11,761 nt of DNA from Spirochaetaceae bacterium (GCA_003454065.1 DMKZ01000002.1:1-11761), one strand, 5' to 3'; shown: positions 1-7,259, counted from the stretch's first letter. The notes: generated by a model not told the origin, from the letters alone. Made by a program: numbers and translations.

Positions 1-1496
1 TCGGATGCTGTTTCGTCGACCAAGCCGTTCGGAGCAGAACCAGAACCATAAGCATCTTGCGCTTCATTGTCGGGCGCTTTCGAAACGGATTCGGTTCTTG
101 CGATATTCTGAGCATCATTAGCAGGCAAACCGAAACGAAGAGCGGAATCCGCCTCGTCGGATGATACGACCGGATTCTCATCAAGCTCCGCATCATAAGG
201 CTCATCCGCATTGTCCGCATCGGAAGGAGCATAATCGAAATCATCCCACCACTTTTCCTGCGGGAAATCGTGTTCAACGACTTCAGGCTCTTCCGCCGCA
301 TCAACACCTTCCGCTATCGAATCGGGCGGAAGGACGTTTTCAGGATTAAGGAATACATCCATTACATTGTTGATGAAACCAAACCTGTCATCATCGCTTT
401 TCTCAAGGAAAACGACGTAATCGCTTTCAGGCGTCTTCATCATCAAAGACGGTTGTGCAATATCATAATCGGCAGGAACGCCTATGTATTCGAAAGGCGG
501 AATGAACGAAGGCTCGGCATCAACTCTGTCGATCGCCTCGCGAGCGGGATCGGCTACGCCATCATAATATTTGAATGGGATATGCTTCTGCAAAGCAAGC
601 AAAACCGGATCTTCCGTTTCAAACGGCCTCTCATACGCAGGCTTCCTATCGACATAATCGCGTTGAATGGCTTCGAGCAATTCCAGGCTCGGCTCGGTAA
701 GCTGATTCTCTTCGGGAGCTTCCACTTCCTGAGCACTCATGCCCTCGGAGCCCGGATACACGAAATCCTCCCACCATTTCTCGCCATGGACAGGTGCGGA
801 ATCCGTTTCCGGAAGAACGCAAGGCAAATATTCATCCGGATCCGTCAAATCGTAATGACCGGCATCTAGAAAATCGAATCCGTCGTTATACACCTTATGC
901 TCTTCAAACGCTTCCTCCGGATCGAGAAGGTCAAGGTTGTCAAGCCAATCCGGCCTGTCGTATGCCGGCATCGGATGCTCGAACGGCGCCTCATCCGCTA
1001 CGCTGTCCTGACCGTCGTCCTGCGCTTCATCCTGTCTATCATACTCGATGATTCCATCTGCGAAGATTTCCTCAGGCTCGAATTTGTCTTCTTGGGCTTC
1101 CGCGCTTTCAGCGTAAATCCTCGCAAGCCTCTTGTTCGGCTCGATCTCCTCTATGTAATCCCACTCGTCATTGTCAATATAAGCAAGCGAATCGTCTTCG
1201 TCTATGTCGTCGTCGCTGACAAGGCTCTCCGTATAGGCATTTGCTTCGATCTCGTCATCGACATCATCATCCCTATAGTTCCACTTCTTCTTTATGAATA
1301 TGGCTATCCCGTACAAAACCACGGCCGTTGCCAGAACAGGAATGCTCCTGTCCAAAAACTGCCTGACCTCAGCACTTGAGACATATCCATTCGGAAGCGC
1401 CCAGAAAAGCACAGCCGAAGCTATCACGACCACTAACAGCAGCGTGAATAAAATCGTCTTGAATACAGTCTTGAAAACATTCGTTTTTTCCGCCAC
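1..1496 (-). CDS. Large acidic membrane protein, unknown function (partial, runs off left edge)
   Basis: I do not recognise this protein. The frame is open from a GTG at 1496 to the left edge of the window, giving 498 codons with no stop. The start is supported by AAGGGGAG (1503-1510) six bases upstream and by an in-frame TGA further upstream with no ATG between. The N-terminus has two hydrophobic segments (about residues 10-32 and 50-68) around a short loop, then a basic KKKW stop. Everything after residue ~72 is hydrophilic and strongly acidic, rich in Asp, Glu, Pro and Tyr, which suggests an extended cytoplasmic domain. A motif EKWW(E/D)DF occurs twice (coded near 235-255 and 762-782), with similar short Trp/Asp-rich patches elsewhere. 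It is transcribed divergently from the TsaC fusion. Coding status is well supported; a scaffold or adaptor role would be a guess. Confidence 0.85.
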   Translation of the reverse strand, partial: MAEKTNVFKTVFKTILFTLLLVVVIASAVLFWALPNGYVSSAEVRQFLDRSIPVLATAVVLYGIAIFIKKKWNYRDDDVDDEIEANAYTESLVSDDDIDEDDSLAYIDNDEWDYIEEIEPNKRLARIYAESAEAQEDKFEPEEIFADGIIEYDRQDEAQDDGQDSVADEAPFEHPMPAYDRPDWLDNLDLLDPEEAFEEHKVYNDGFDFLDAGHYDLTDPDEYLPCVLPETDSAPVHGEKWWEDFVYPGSEGMSAQEVEAPEENQLTEPSLELLEAIQRDYVDRKPAYERPFETEDPVLLALQKHIPFKYYDGVADPAREAIDRVDAEPSFIPPFEYIGVPADYDIAQPSLMMKTPESDYVVFLEKSDDDRFGFINNVMDVFLNPENVLPPDSIAEGVDAAEEPEVVEHDFPQEKWWDDFDYAPSDADNADEPYDAELDENPVVSSDEADSALRFGLPANDAQNIARTESVSKAPDNEAQDAYGSGSAPNGLVDETAS

Positions 1497-1580
1497 GACA
1501 AACTCCCCTTCCGACTTGCGTGATAAACCGGTTCAAAAAGCAAATAGCATAAAACCACGAGTTTGCTTTGAATTGTTCTT

Positions 1581-1609
1581 ATTCTACCGTTTTCTTTGCC
1601 TTTTTGCAA
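1581..1609 (-). promoter_or_regulatory. Sigma70-type promoter for the acidic membrane protein
   Basis: On the minus strand, TTGCAA (1604-1609) and TAGAAT (1581-1586) are separated by exactly 17 bp, close to the consensus -35 and -10 boxes. Transcription would start near 1574 and leave a leader of about 78 bases before the GTG at 1496. The TTGCAA box is its own reverse complement and lies just upstream of the divergent TsaC fusion gene at 1631, so the two genes probably share this control region. This call rests on pattern matching only. Confidence 0.6.
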
Positions 1610-1630
1610 TATAGTTGTATCATATAGGTT

Positions 1631-2641
1631 ATGAAAACGACTAAACGATTCGCGATTCTTTTTGGCTTCGGCATCATTTTCATAGTTCTTGGAATATTCG
1701 GACCCTCCGGATTCCTCCAAAATAAAAAAAGAAGCGAAAGAATCGAAAAGACAGAGAAATCGATCAGGGAAAAATACGGGGAATCGGCTGATGAACTCGC
1801 CATATCGCTGGACGAACCGCAATATGCCGACGAAGCGGACAAGCTCGCGAGACAAGGCAAACCGCTGGAGATAATGCGCGGAAAGCCCATCATCGTAAGG
1901 ATTGCGATAGCTATAGGCGCCGCTGCAATCGTTTTCGCAATATTCCTGCTCATAAGGAAACAGCCTTCGGAAAACGACTGCGCAAACGATGAAGCTACAT
2001 GCGATGACATGCCAAATGATGCGAACGGGAAGCGGAAAGATGCGAAATGCCCTCTTTATGATGCGAATAGCAAAAGGGAGCTCGGCAAGCTTGCGGATAT
2101 CGTCAGAAACGGCGGAATCGTCATAATGCCGTGCGACACCATTTACGGAATATGCGCAATGGCGAACGAGAACAGCAAAAGCAGAATATTCGAAATCAAA
2201 AGCAGAGATCAAAGCAAGAAGCTAATCACGCTTTGCGATAAGAAAACGGCGATCGAGCTGTTGGGCGACCGTTGCCCCAAGACCATCTACGATATATGGC
2301 CGGCGCCGCTAAGCGTTGTCGCAAACGACAAGAACGACAATCCGATCTGCATCAGGGTTCCGAAAAGTCCGATAATCAGCAAGGTCATCGATGAGGCAGG
2401 CCCGATATTCTCGACATCGGTCAACATATCCGGAGAACCGTCTCTAACCGACATCGAAGAGATAAAAACACGTTTCTCGTCTGTAGTGGATGCTATCGGA
2501 TATTCGAAAAGCGATATGACGGACGCTCCAAGCACAATCGTCGATGTCACCACATATCCGTTCAGGATTCTGAGGGAAGGCGCAATAAAATCAAGCGAGC
2601 TATCGGACAAATTCAAAAAAGACGGATTGCTGATACGCTGA
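1631..2641 (+). CDS. tsaC: Membrane-anchored TsaC/YrdC-domain protein (threonylcarbamoyl-AMP synthase fusion)
   Basis: Residues ~149-318 form a complete YrdC/Sua5-type domain. In this family it makes threonylcarbamoyl-AMP from threonine, bicarbonate and ATP for t6A at position 37 of ANN-decoding tRNAs. Visible motifs are GGIVIMPCDTIYG (161-173), the substrate-binding IKSRDQSKK (K190, R192, K196/K197), IWPAPLSVV (222-230), STSVNISG (261-268) and the closing TYPFRILREGAI (308-319). It has no C-terminal Sua5 domain, so it is TsaC-like. Ordinary TsaC is about 180-210 residues and soluble. Here it follows a membrane hairpin (helices ~7-23 and ~88-108) and a Cys/Asp/Asn-rich linker (~110-148). Residues 20-85, with FGPSGF, a charged helix and a DEPQYADEADKLAR stretch, look like the FtsB/DivIC family, but this is tentative. 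The ribosome-binding site is weak (AGG only 3 bases from the ATG), so the message may be leaderless. It converges with the PBP-like gene. Confidence 0.88.
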   Translation: MKTTKRFAILFGFGIIFIVLGIFGPSGFLQNKKRSERIEKTEKSIREKYGESADELAISLDEPQYADEADKLARQGKPLEIMRGKPIIVRIAIAIGAAAIVFAIFLLIRKQPSENDCANDEATCDDMPNDANGKRKDAKCPLYDANSKRELGKLADIVRNGGIVIMPCDTIYGICAMANENSKSRIFEIKSRDQSKKLITLCDKKTAIELLGDRCPKTIYDIWPAPLSVVANDKNDNPICIRVPKSPIISKVIDEAGPIFSTSVNISGEPSLTDIEEIKTRFSSVVDAIGYSKSDMTDAPSTIVDVTTYPFRILREGAIKSSELSDKFKKDGLLIR

Positions 2642-2697
2642 AGCCTGCCACGAATGCGTCTGACAGGTTCGGATTCTGAGGTTTTTAGAAGCGCCCT
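2642..2697. other. Short convergent spacer with an imperfect hairpin
   Basis: This 56-bp gap separates two converging genes, so it should end transcription from both sides. CCTGCCA (2644-2650) and TGACAGG (2661-2667) can form a 7-bp stem with one mismatch. A run of five T follows at about 2681-2685, but 14 bases beyond the stem, so it is a poor intrinsic terminator for the plus strand. No T-rich tail is visible for the minus strand. Confidence 0.25.
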
Positions 2698-4008
2698 TCA
2701 ATACATGCTCAAAACTTCCGAAACTTCCCGGATAAGCGCGTCTTCCACGCCGTTTTTCTCATAGATGATCACGAGAAAATCATTGACAGGCAATATCCTT
2801 ATCTCTTTGGACTGTCGGGAAAGCGCACCTTTGAGGAATGCGAGCGAGGCGTCCGAGAGCCTGACCATATAGCTGTCCGGTTTTTTCACATACGTCCCCT
2901 CGCCATCCGTAGAAATCGTCTTGATGACATAGTTCATGGCAGGTATGAATTCGTTCGAATACGCAAGGAATCCAAGCGCATACAGAGCCTGAAGATCGCG
3001 CGACGAGACATTGAACTTCACAGCCTTTTCCGCTATCGCCTCCTGCTTGTAGTTACGTCTGAGATTGGCCACTGCTGCAGGACAATCGAGAATATTGTTG
3101 AGATTGACGAGCTTGTGGACTCCGTTGCAGGAAGCGCCATCGCAATAATAAACCTCTATGAGCGTAGGATCCGTTTCAAGCATCGCCGCTATGAGCGCGG
3201 CATTGAAGATATTGGCAGGAAGCGTCTTCGGAAACCCTATGCCATGGTCCAGACCGTAATCTCCTTCCTGCCCTATCGCATTGCCGTAAAAAGCCATCAG
3301 ACCGCCGGTGCTCTTCTCGAACACGGAGACATGCAATGAGGCATCGTACGATGAAAGCCTTCTGGACAGGTTGCTGAGCATATCGTAATCCACAGTCAGC
3401 TGCACATCACCGCAACCTTTTTCCATGCCGCCGTAGGAATCCGAATGAAGCGTCTCCTCGTATTCCTTTTCTATTCCGCTCAAGCCGTTTCTCGCATATG
3501 GGTCTATATCGCCGATGAATCTTCTGAAATTCCGCGAAGAATCTCTATACACCCTGTCATATCCGACCTCGAAACGCAGCACATCGTCCAAGGAGTTGCT
3601 CCTGATTGCGTTTTCAAGCGAATTCTTTGCGAAAGCATCAGAATTTTCAACCAATACGACATAACCGCTTGTTTTGCCTTGGAGGCTCTGACGAGTTATA
3701 TTGGCAGGACGGTATTCGGATACCACGGAATTGATCCTGTCAAAGACGCTTTTGTCGCTTTCGTAGCGCTTCTGAACAGCGGCAATGTCCATTACGACTC
3801 TGTTCATAGGCATATCAGCCGCCAATTCGTTCATCTTCCTATCATATATCGTGCCCCTCTTCGAAACTATCCGCACATCCTCGACTATCTCGCCTTGGAT
3901 GCCCTGCGATTGCGACTTGATGGCCCTAATCAGGAAAACAAACGTCAGGAAAACAACTACCGCCGACAACAACGACGCATAAACAATGTATCTTCTTTTC
4001 TCTTCCAC
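2698..4008 (-). CDS. Catalytically dead class B penicillin-binding-protein homologue (FtsI/PBP2-like)
   Basis: The layout is that of a class B PBP: a cytoplasmic basic start, one membrane helix (~9-28), then a periplasmic part. The pedestal domain shows RGTIYDRKMNELA (51-63) and FIGDIDPYARNGLSGIEKEYEETL-type sequence (164-187). LTVDYDMLSNL (204-214) and EKSTGGLMAFYG (231-242) match the start of the transpeptidase domain. The catalytic motifs are not there: where PGSTFK is expected the protein has LPANIF (263-268), so nucleophile Ser aligns with A265 and the general-base Lys with F268. SxN aligns with CPAA (309-312), and the KTG region is deleted. At 436 residues it is short for the family (about 550-700). 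The frame is intact with no decay, so it is probably a maintained structural protein rather than a wall enzyme. The start is GTG with no clear Shine-Dalgarno sequence. Active-site alignments were made by eye. Confidence 0.85.
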   Translation of the reverse strand: MEEKRRYIVYASLLSAVVVFLTFVFLIRAIKSQSQGIQGEIVEDVRIVSKRGTIYDRKMNELAADMPMNRVVMDIAAVQKRYESDKSVFDRINSVVSEYRPANITRQSLQGKTSGYVVLVENSDAFAKNSLENAIRSNSLDDVLRFEVGYDRVYRDSSRNFRRFIGDIDPYARNGLSGIEKEYEETLHSDSYGGMEKGCGDVQLTVDYDMLSNLSRRLSSYDASLHVSVFEKSTGGLMAFYGNAIGQEGDYGLDHGIGFPKTLPANIFNAALIAAMLETDPTLIEVYYCDGASCNGVHKLVNLNNILDCPAAVANLRRNYKQEAIAEKAVKFNVSSRDLQALYALGFLAYSNEFIPAMNYVIKTISTDGEGTYVKKPDSYMVRLSDASLAFLKGALSRQSKEIRILPVNDFLVIIYEKNGVEDALIREVSEVLSMY

Positions 4009-4009
4009 T

Positions 4010-4037
4010 TTGAAAATAATCTGCGTTTTCCTATAAT
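4010..4037 (+). promoter_or_regulatory. Strong sigma70-type promoter for the 4110 gene and polA
   Basis: TTGAAA (4010-4015) and a perfect TATAAT (4032-4037) are 16 bp apart. Transcription would begin near 4044, giving a leader of about 66 bases before the ATG at 4110. It is the best consensus promoter seen in the window. Its -10 box overlaps that of the candidate minus-strand promoter at 4036-4063, and the two face each other. Confidence 0.7.
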
Positions 4038-4063
4038 GATAGAGATAAACGTTATTTTTGCAA
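4036..4063 (-). promoter_or_regulatory. Candidate promoter for the PBP-like gene
   Basis: On the minus strand TTGCAA (4058-4063) and TATCAT (4036-4041) are 16 bp apart. Start of transcription would fall near 4029, about 20 bases before the GTG at 4008. The boxes overlap the plus-strand promoter, so the polymerases probably could not bind both at once. It is weaker than its partner and rests on pattern alone. Confidence 0.4.
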
Positions 4064-4088
4064 AAAACGTTCTTCCGACTTGAGAACG
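4048..4088. repeat. Nested inverted repeats in the leader of the 4110-polA unit
   Basis: Two copies of the palindrome AACGTT (4048-4053 and 4066-4071) flank a 12-bp perfect palindrome, TTTTTGCAAAAA (4055-4066, sharing its last base with the second AACGTT). A further stem is possible between CGTTCT (4068-4073) and AGAACG (4083-4088) around a 9-base loop. The block lies at and just after the predicted start of plus-strand transcription and covers the -35 box of the opposite promoter. It could be an operator, an RNA hairpin or chance in AT-rich DNA. Confidence 0.4.
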
Positions 4089-4109
4089 CAATAGGAATCT
4101 GTTGTAAGC

Positions 4110-4571
4110 ATGGCTGATGAAAAGAAAAAGATACCGGCTTCCGTCACAATAGCCGCAATCCCCATCCTGATATTCTTCGCGATTTTCTTCGCAGTTCCAT
4201 CCGTTTCGGAAGATTTGTTCGGAATAAGCATAAGGAAAACCGCTTACGAAGAAGGCGTTCGGAACGCGAATGCGGAAAACTCGCTTGAAAGCATGAGGAA
4301 ATCTGATGTCGGAACGGACGAAGACACACTGAAGGCAACAGAATCAGAGCCGAACATCAATGCGAAAAACGCAAAAGATACATCGAGCGAACGAACATCC
4401 GCAAGTGCGGAAGGCAAAACGGAAAGCAAATCGTTTTCGCTCTCCGATCCCAACGAAAAAGTCGGAAAAGCAGCAAGCCAAATCGGCAACCGAATCAACG
4501 AGCTGACGGTGAGCGAGGAAGCGAAGAAAAAAGCCTACGACTTCCTCAACGATCTGAATACGCAAATCTGA
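4110..4571 (+). CDS. Small single-pass membrane protein, unknown function
   Basis: This 153-residue protein belongs to no family I recognise. A charged start (MADEKKK) is followed by one long hydrophobic helix (~10-28) with no signal-peptidase site, so it is probably an anchor with the tail outside the cytoplasm. Residues 40-110 are hydrophilic and low in complexity, rich in Ser, Glu, Asn and Ala, and likely disordered. Residues ~115-153 look helical and charged. The only Shine-Dalgarno candidate, AGGA, is about 14 bases before the ATG. It has its own strong promoter (4010-4037) and ends 9 bases before polA, so the two are co-transcribed; in this setting it may simply be the leading gene of the polA message. 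The intact frame, promoter and close spacing support a real gene. Confidence 0.75.
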   Translation: MADEKKKIPASVTIAAIPILIFFAIFFAVPSVSEDLFGISIRKTAYEEGVRNANAENSLESMRKSDVGTDEDTLKATESEPNINAKNAKDTSSERTSASAEGKTESKSFSLSDPNEKVGKAASQIGNRINELTVSEEAKKKAYDFLNDLNTQI

Positions 4572-4580
4572 AGACCGCGC

Positions 4581-7259
4581 ATGGATAGGAAATTTCTCAT
4601 AATTGACGGCTATAACATAATCTACAGGGCGTTTTTCGCACTCATGAACGGCACCGGAAAGACCACAAGCGTTTCCGTTTTCTTCACATCCATGCTCAAC
4701 CTGCTAAAGCAGACAGATGCCGAATACCTTGCGGTTTGCATGGATTCGAGAGGTGATACGCTAAGGAAAAAAGACTATGCGCAATACAAGGCCAACAGGG
4801 AGAAGACGCCACCCGAGCTCCACAAGGAAACCGATGAGATAAGATTCATATTGTCGTCTTTCGGCATACCCGTGGTCTCGGAGGTCGGTTATGAGGCTGA
4901 CGATCTGATATGTTCGCTGCAAGGCAAATATTGCAATGATGCCGAAATTTATATCGCATCCGGAGATAAGGATCTGCTTCAGCTTGTAAGCAACGACAAA
5001 GGCGTGTTTCAGCTGAGATGCGATGCCAAAGAAGACAGATGGGTTATTTACGATGATGACAAGGTAATCGAAAGATACGGGCTTCCTCCAACGAAAATCG
5101 CATCATATCTGGCTCTCCTCGGAGATTCCAGCGACAATGTGCCGGGAGTTGCCGGAATCGGAGAAAAAAGCGCCAGAGAACTGCTCTCATCCTATGAAAA
5201 CATTGATGACATCTATAAGAATATCGAAGCGCTGAAGCCGGCCGTCAGGAAAAAGATCGAGTCCGGCAAAAGCGACGCATACGCCTCGCTAAAGCTCGTC
5301 AGCCTATCGGAAGAAGAATATCGTTACGACCTGAAAAACGATTGCTTGGAAGACTACAGCATAGGAAAAATCAATGCTGCATCAGGCATAAGCGCCCTAG
5401 AGGAAGCGGGGTATATCCGAGTAGCCGGCCAAATGAGAAAATACATGCGCGACAAAGGGCTGATAAAGGAGAACGATGCGAGAAGCGGCAATGCAAACAC
5501 ATCGAAAGCCCAAAACGGCAATGATGCGAGCGGCAAAAGCGTCCTATGCGAGGCCGCGAACATATCATCGGTCGAAATGCTAATCGAAAAATCCGATGAA
5601 ATCTCCGTCCTATTGGATAAAACAGCCTCAAACGCTTTTTTCAGCTTGAATGATGGAAAAACTTTCGTTCTGCAAATTGCGGATGACAAGATCAAAAGCA
5701 AGTTCGCGGCGCTGATAGCGGACAACGCGGGAAAAATCGTCACGATAAATGCGAAAGAGCTGTATAAGCTAAGCAAAAAGACTTGCGACAGCAGCAACGG
5801 CTTCATAGACGATATAAACGTGGAATCGTATCTTTTGGACAGTACGAGAGCGCAGGAAACGATTCCATATCTTGCCAGGACGCATTTGGGAGAGAATCTC
5901 TACCGCAAAAGCGCACAGGAACCTTCCCTATTCTCGACGGGCGATGACGCAGACAGCCTGCGGACTAATGCGGAATATGCAGCTGCGATTCTGCGAATAC
6001 ACCGCGCCCTGCATGAGAAACTCAAAAAAGAGGATTTGCTGAAAACATACGAGGAAATTGAAAAACCGCTCATCCCCATAATAAGCGGCATGGAGCTGGC
6101 GGGAATATACATCAACTCCAACGAGATAAGAAAAATCGAATCGAAGCTCAAGGAAGAAGTTCAAAAGCTTGAAAAGCAGATATACGGCATCGTAGGGCAC
6201 GAATTCAACATCCAAAGTCCGAAACAGCTTCAGGATGCTCTTGCAAACGACATGAGGATACCGCTTGCCAAGAAGACTCACACGGGATTCAGCACTGATC
6301 AGCAGACATTGGAAGAGCTGGCGGGTTCTTATGAAGTAATAGAGCTAGTCCTTGAATACAAGGCTAAGGTCAAACTCCTGCAAACATACACCGTGTCGCT
6401 GCTCGATGAAATCGATCCGTCAGACAACAGGCTTCACACCACTTTCCTGCAAACCGGCACGCAAACCGGAAGATTTTCAAGCGTCAGGCCGAATCTTCAG
6501 AACATACCGGCTAGAACGCAAGAAGGCAATCTGATTCGGGGCTGCTTTACGGCGGCGAATGGCTGCAAGCTGATAAGCTGCGACTACTCCCAAATCGAGT
6601 TGCGCGTGCTAGCGCACTTGTCGAGAGATGATGCGCTATGCGGCTTCTTCAAAGAAGACCTCGATGTTCACAGGGCTACTGCGGCAGCACTTAAAGGCGT
6701 GGATTACCACAGCGACAGCATAACGGATAAAGACAGGTCAAGTGCCAAAACCATCAATTTCGCGGTCATTTACGGCATGTCGGCGTTTAGCCTTGCGAAA
6801 ATCCTGAAGATTTCAGGCAAAGATGCTCAAAAATTCATAGACAGCTATTTCGAACTCTTCAAAGGGGTCGTGGAGCTCAAAAACCGAATCATAGAAACAG
6901 CCAAGGACAAAGGATACGTGATTACGGAATTCGGAAGGAAAAGATACCTCAACGACATCACCAGCCCCAATAGGATTCTCATGCAAAAAGCCGAACGGCA
7001 AGCTCTTAACAGCACCATACAAGGCGAAGCCGCGGATATAATGAAGATTGCGATGCGAAAGGCGGCGGATGCCATAAAAGGCAATAACATGGATGTCAGG
7101 ATATTGCTGACGGTTCATGACGAAATAATTTCCGAAGCGAAAGAAGATTGCGTAAAAGATGCGAAAGCATTGATAAAGGCGGAAATGGAAAATGCCGTAA
7201 AGCTCACCGTCCCGCTCAAGGCAAATGCCTCCGACAGCAAGACATGGGGATCTATTTAG
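4581..7259 (+). CDS. polA: DNA polymerase I, proofreading site inactivated
   Basis: This 892-residue enzyme fills gaps and removes RNA primers during lagging-strand synthesis and excision repair. The 5'-nuclease domain (1-~290) keeps its metal-binding motifs: D9 in LIIDGYN, YKANREK (69-75), GYEADD (103-108), SGDKDLL (127-133) and LLGDSSDNVPGVAGIGEKSA (179-198). The polymerase domain (~490-892) has QTGTQTGRFSS (624-634), PNLQNIP (637-643), motif A DYSQIELR (D668), motif B RSSAKTINFAVIYGMS (R719, K723, F727, Y731) and motif C VHDEI (D847, E848). The intervening 3'-5' exonuclease-like domain (~320-485) has lost its acidic residues: DxE is replaced within FFSLND (353-358), and the later Asp positions near NAKELYKL (390-397) and YAAAILR (466-472) are also gone. 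This is as in Taq and Bacillus Pol I. A linker at ~298-320 is Asn/Ser/Ala-rich. It is the second gene after the small membrane protein. Confidence 0.97.
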   Translation: MDRKFLIIDGYNIIYRAFFALMNGTGKTTSVSVFFTSMLNLLKQTDAEYLAVCMDSRGDTLRKKDYAQYKANREKTPPELHKETDEIRFILSSFGIPVVSEVGYEADDLICSLQGKYCNDAEIYIASGDKDLLQLVSNDKGVFQLRCDAKEDRWVIYDDDKVIERYGLPPTKIASYLALLGDSSDNVPGVAGIGEKSARELLSSYENIDDIYKNIEALKPAVRKKIESGKSDAYASLKLVSLSEEEYRYDLKNDCLEDYSIGKINAASGISALEEAGYIRVAGQMRKYMRDKGLIKENDARSGNANTSKAQNGNDASGKSVLCEAANISSVEMLIEKSDEISVLLDKTASNAFFSLNDGKTFVLQIADDKIKSKFAALIADNAGKIVTINAKELYKLSKKTCDSSNGFIDDINVESYLLDSTRAQETIPYLARTHLGENLYRKSAQEPSLFSTGDDADSLRTNAEYAAAILRIHRALHEKLKKEDLLKTYEEIEKPLIPIISGMELAGIYINSNEIRKIESKLKEEVQKLEKQIYGIVGHEFNIQSPKQLQDALANDMRIPLAKKTHTGFSTDQQTLEELAGSYEVIELVLEYKAKVKLLQTYTVSLLDEIDPSDNRLHTTFLQTGTQTGRFSSVRPNLQNIPARTQEGNLIRGCFTAANGCKLISCDYSQIELRVLAHLSRDDALCGFFKEDLDVHRATAAALKGVDYHSDSITDKDRSSAKTINFAVIYGMSAFSLAKILKISGKDAQKFIDSYFELFKGVVELKNRIIETAKDKGYVITEFGRKRYLNDITSPNRILMQKAERQALNSTIQGEAADIMKIAMRKAADAIKGNNMDVRILLTVHDEIISEAKEDCVKDAKALIKAEMENAVKLTVPLKANASDSKTWGSI

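Noticed and set aside
270..1614. Several plus-strand open frames (199, 160 and 106 codons)
   Set aside because: They lie opposite a continuous minus-strand frame that has a promoter, a ribosome-binding site and membrane-protein composition. The plus-strand translations are Arg/Ile/His-rich and resemble nothing known, so they are shadows.
1433..2212. Minus-strand open frame of 259 codons opposite the TsaC fusion
   Set aside because: It overlaps both the recognisable YrdC domain on the other strand and the promoter region, and its translation has no family features.
2644..2690. Classic intrinsic terminator between the TsaC fusion and the PBP-like gene
   Set aside because: The stem has a mismatch and the T run is 14 bases away from it, so it does not meet the usual pattern; kept only as a weak hairpin.
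1508..4082. Shared 11-mer CTTCCGACTTG at 1508-1518 and 4072-4082, both upstream of minus-strand genes
   Set aside because: Repeats of this length are expected several times by chance in a window of this size, and the positions relative to the two promoters differ.
4244..4565. Minus-strand frames opposite the small membrane protein
   Set aside because: They lack start signals and overlap a frame with a strong promoter and close spacing to polA. The protein on the plus strand has a clear membrane helix and is the better choice.
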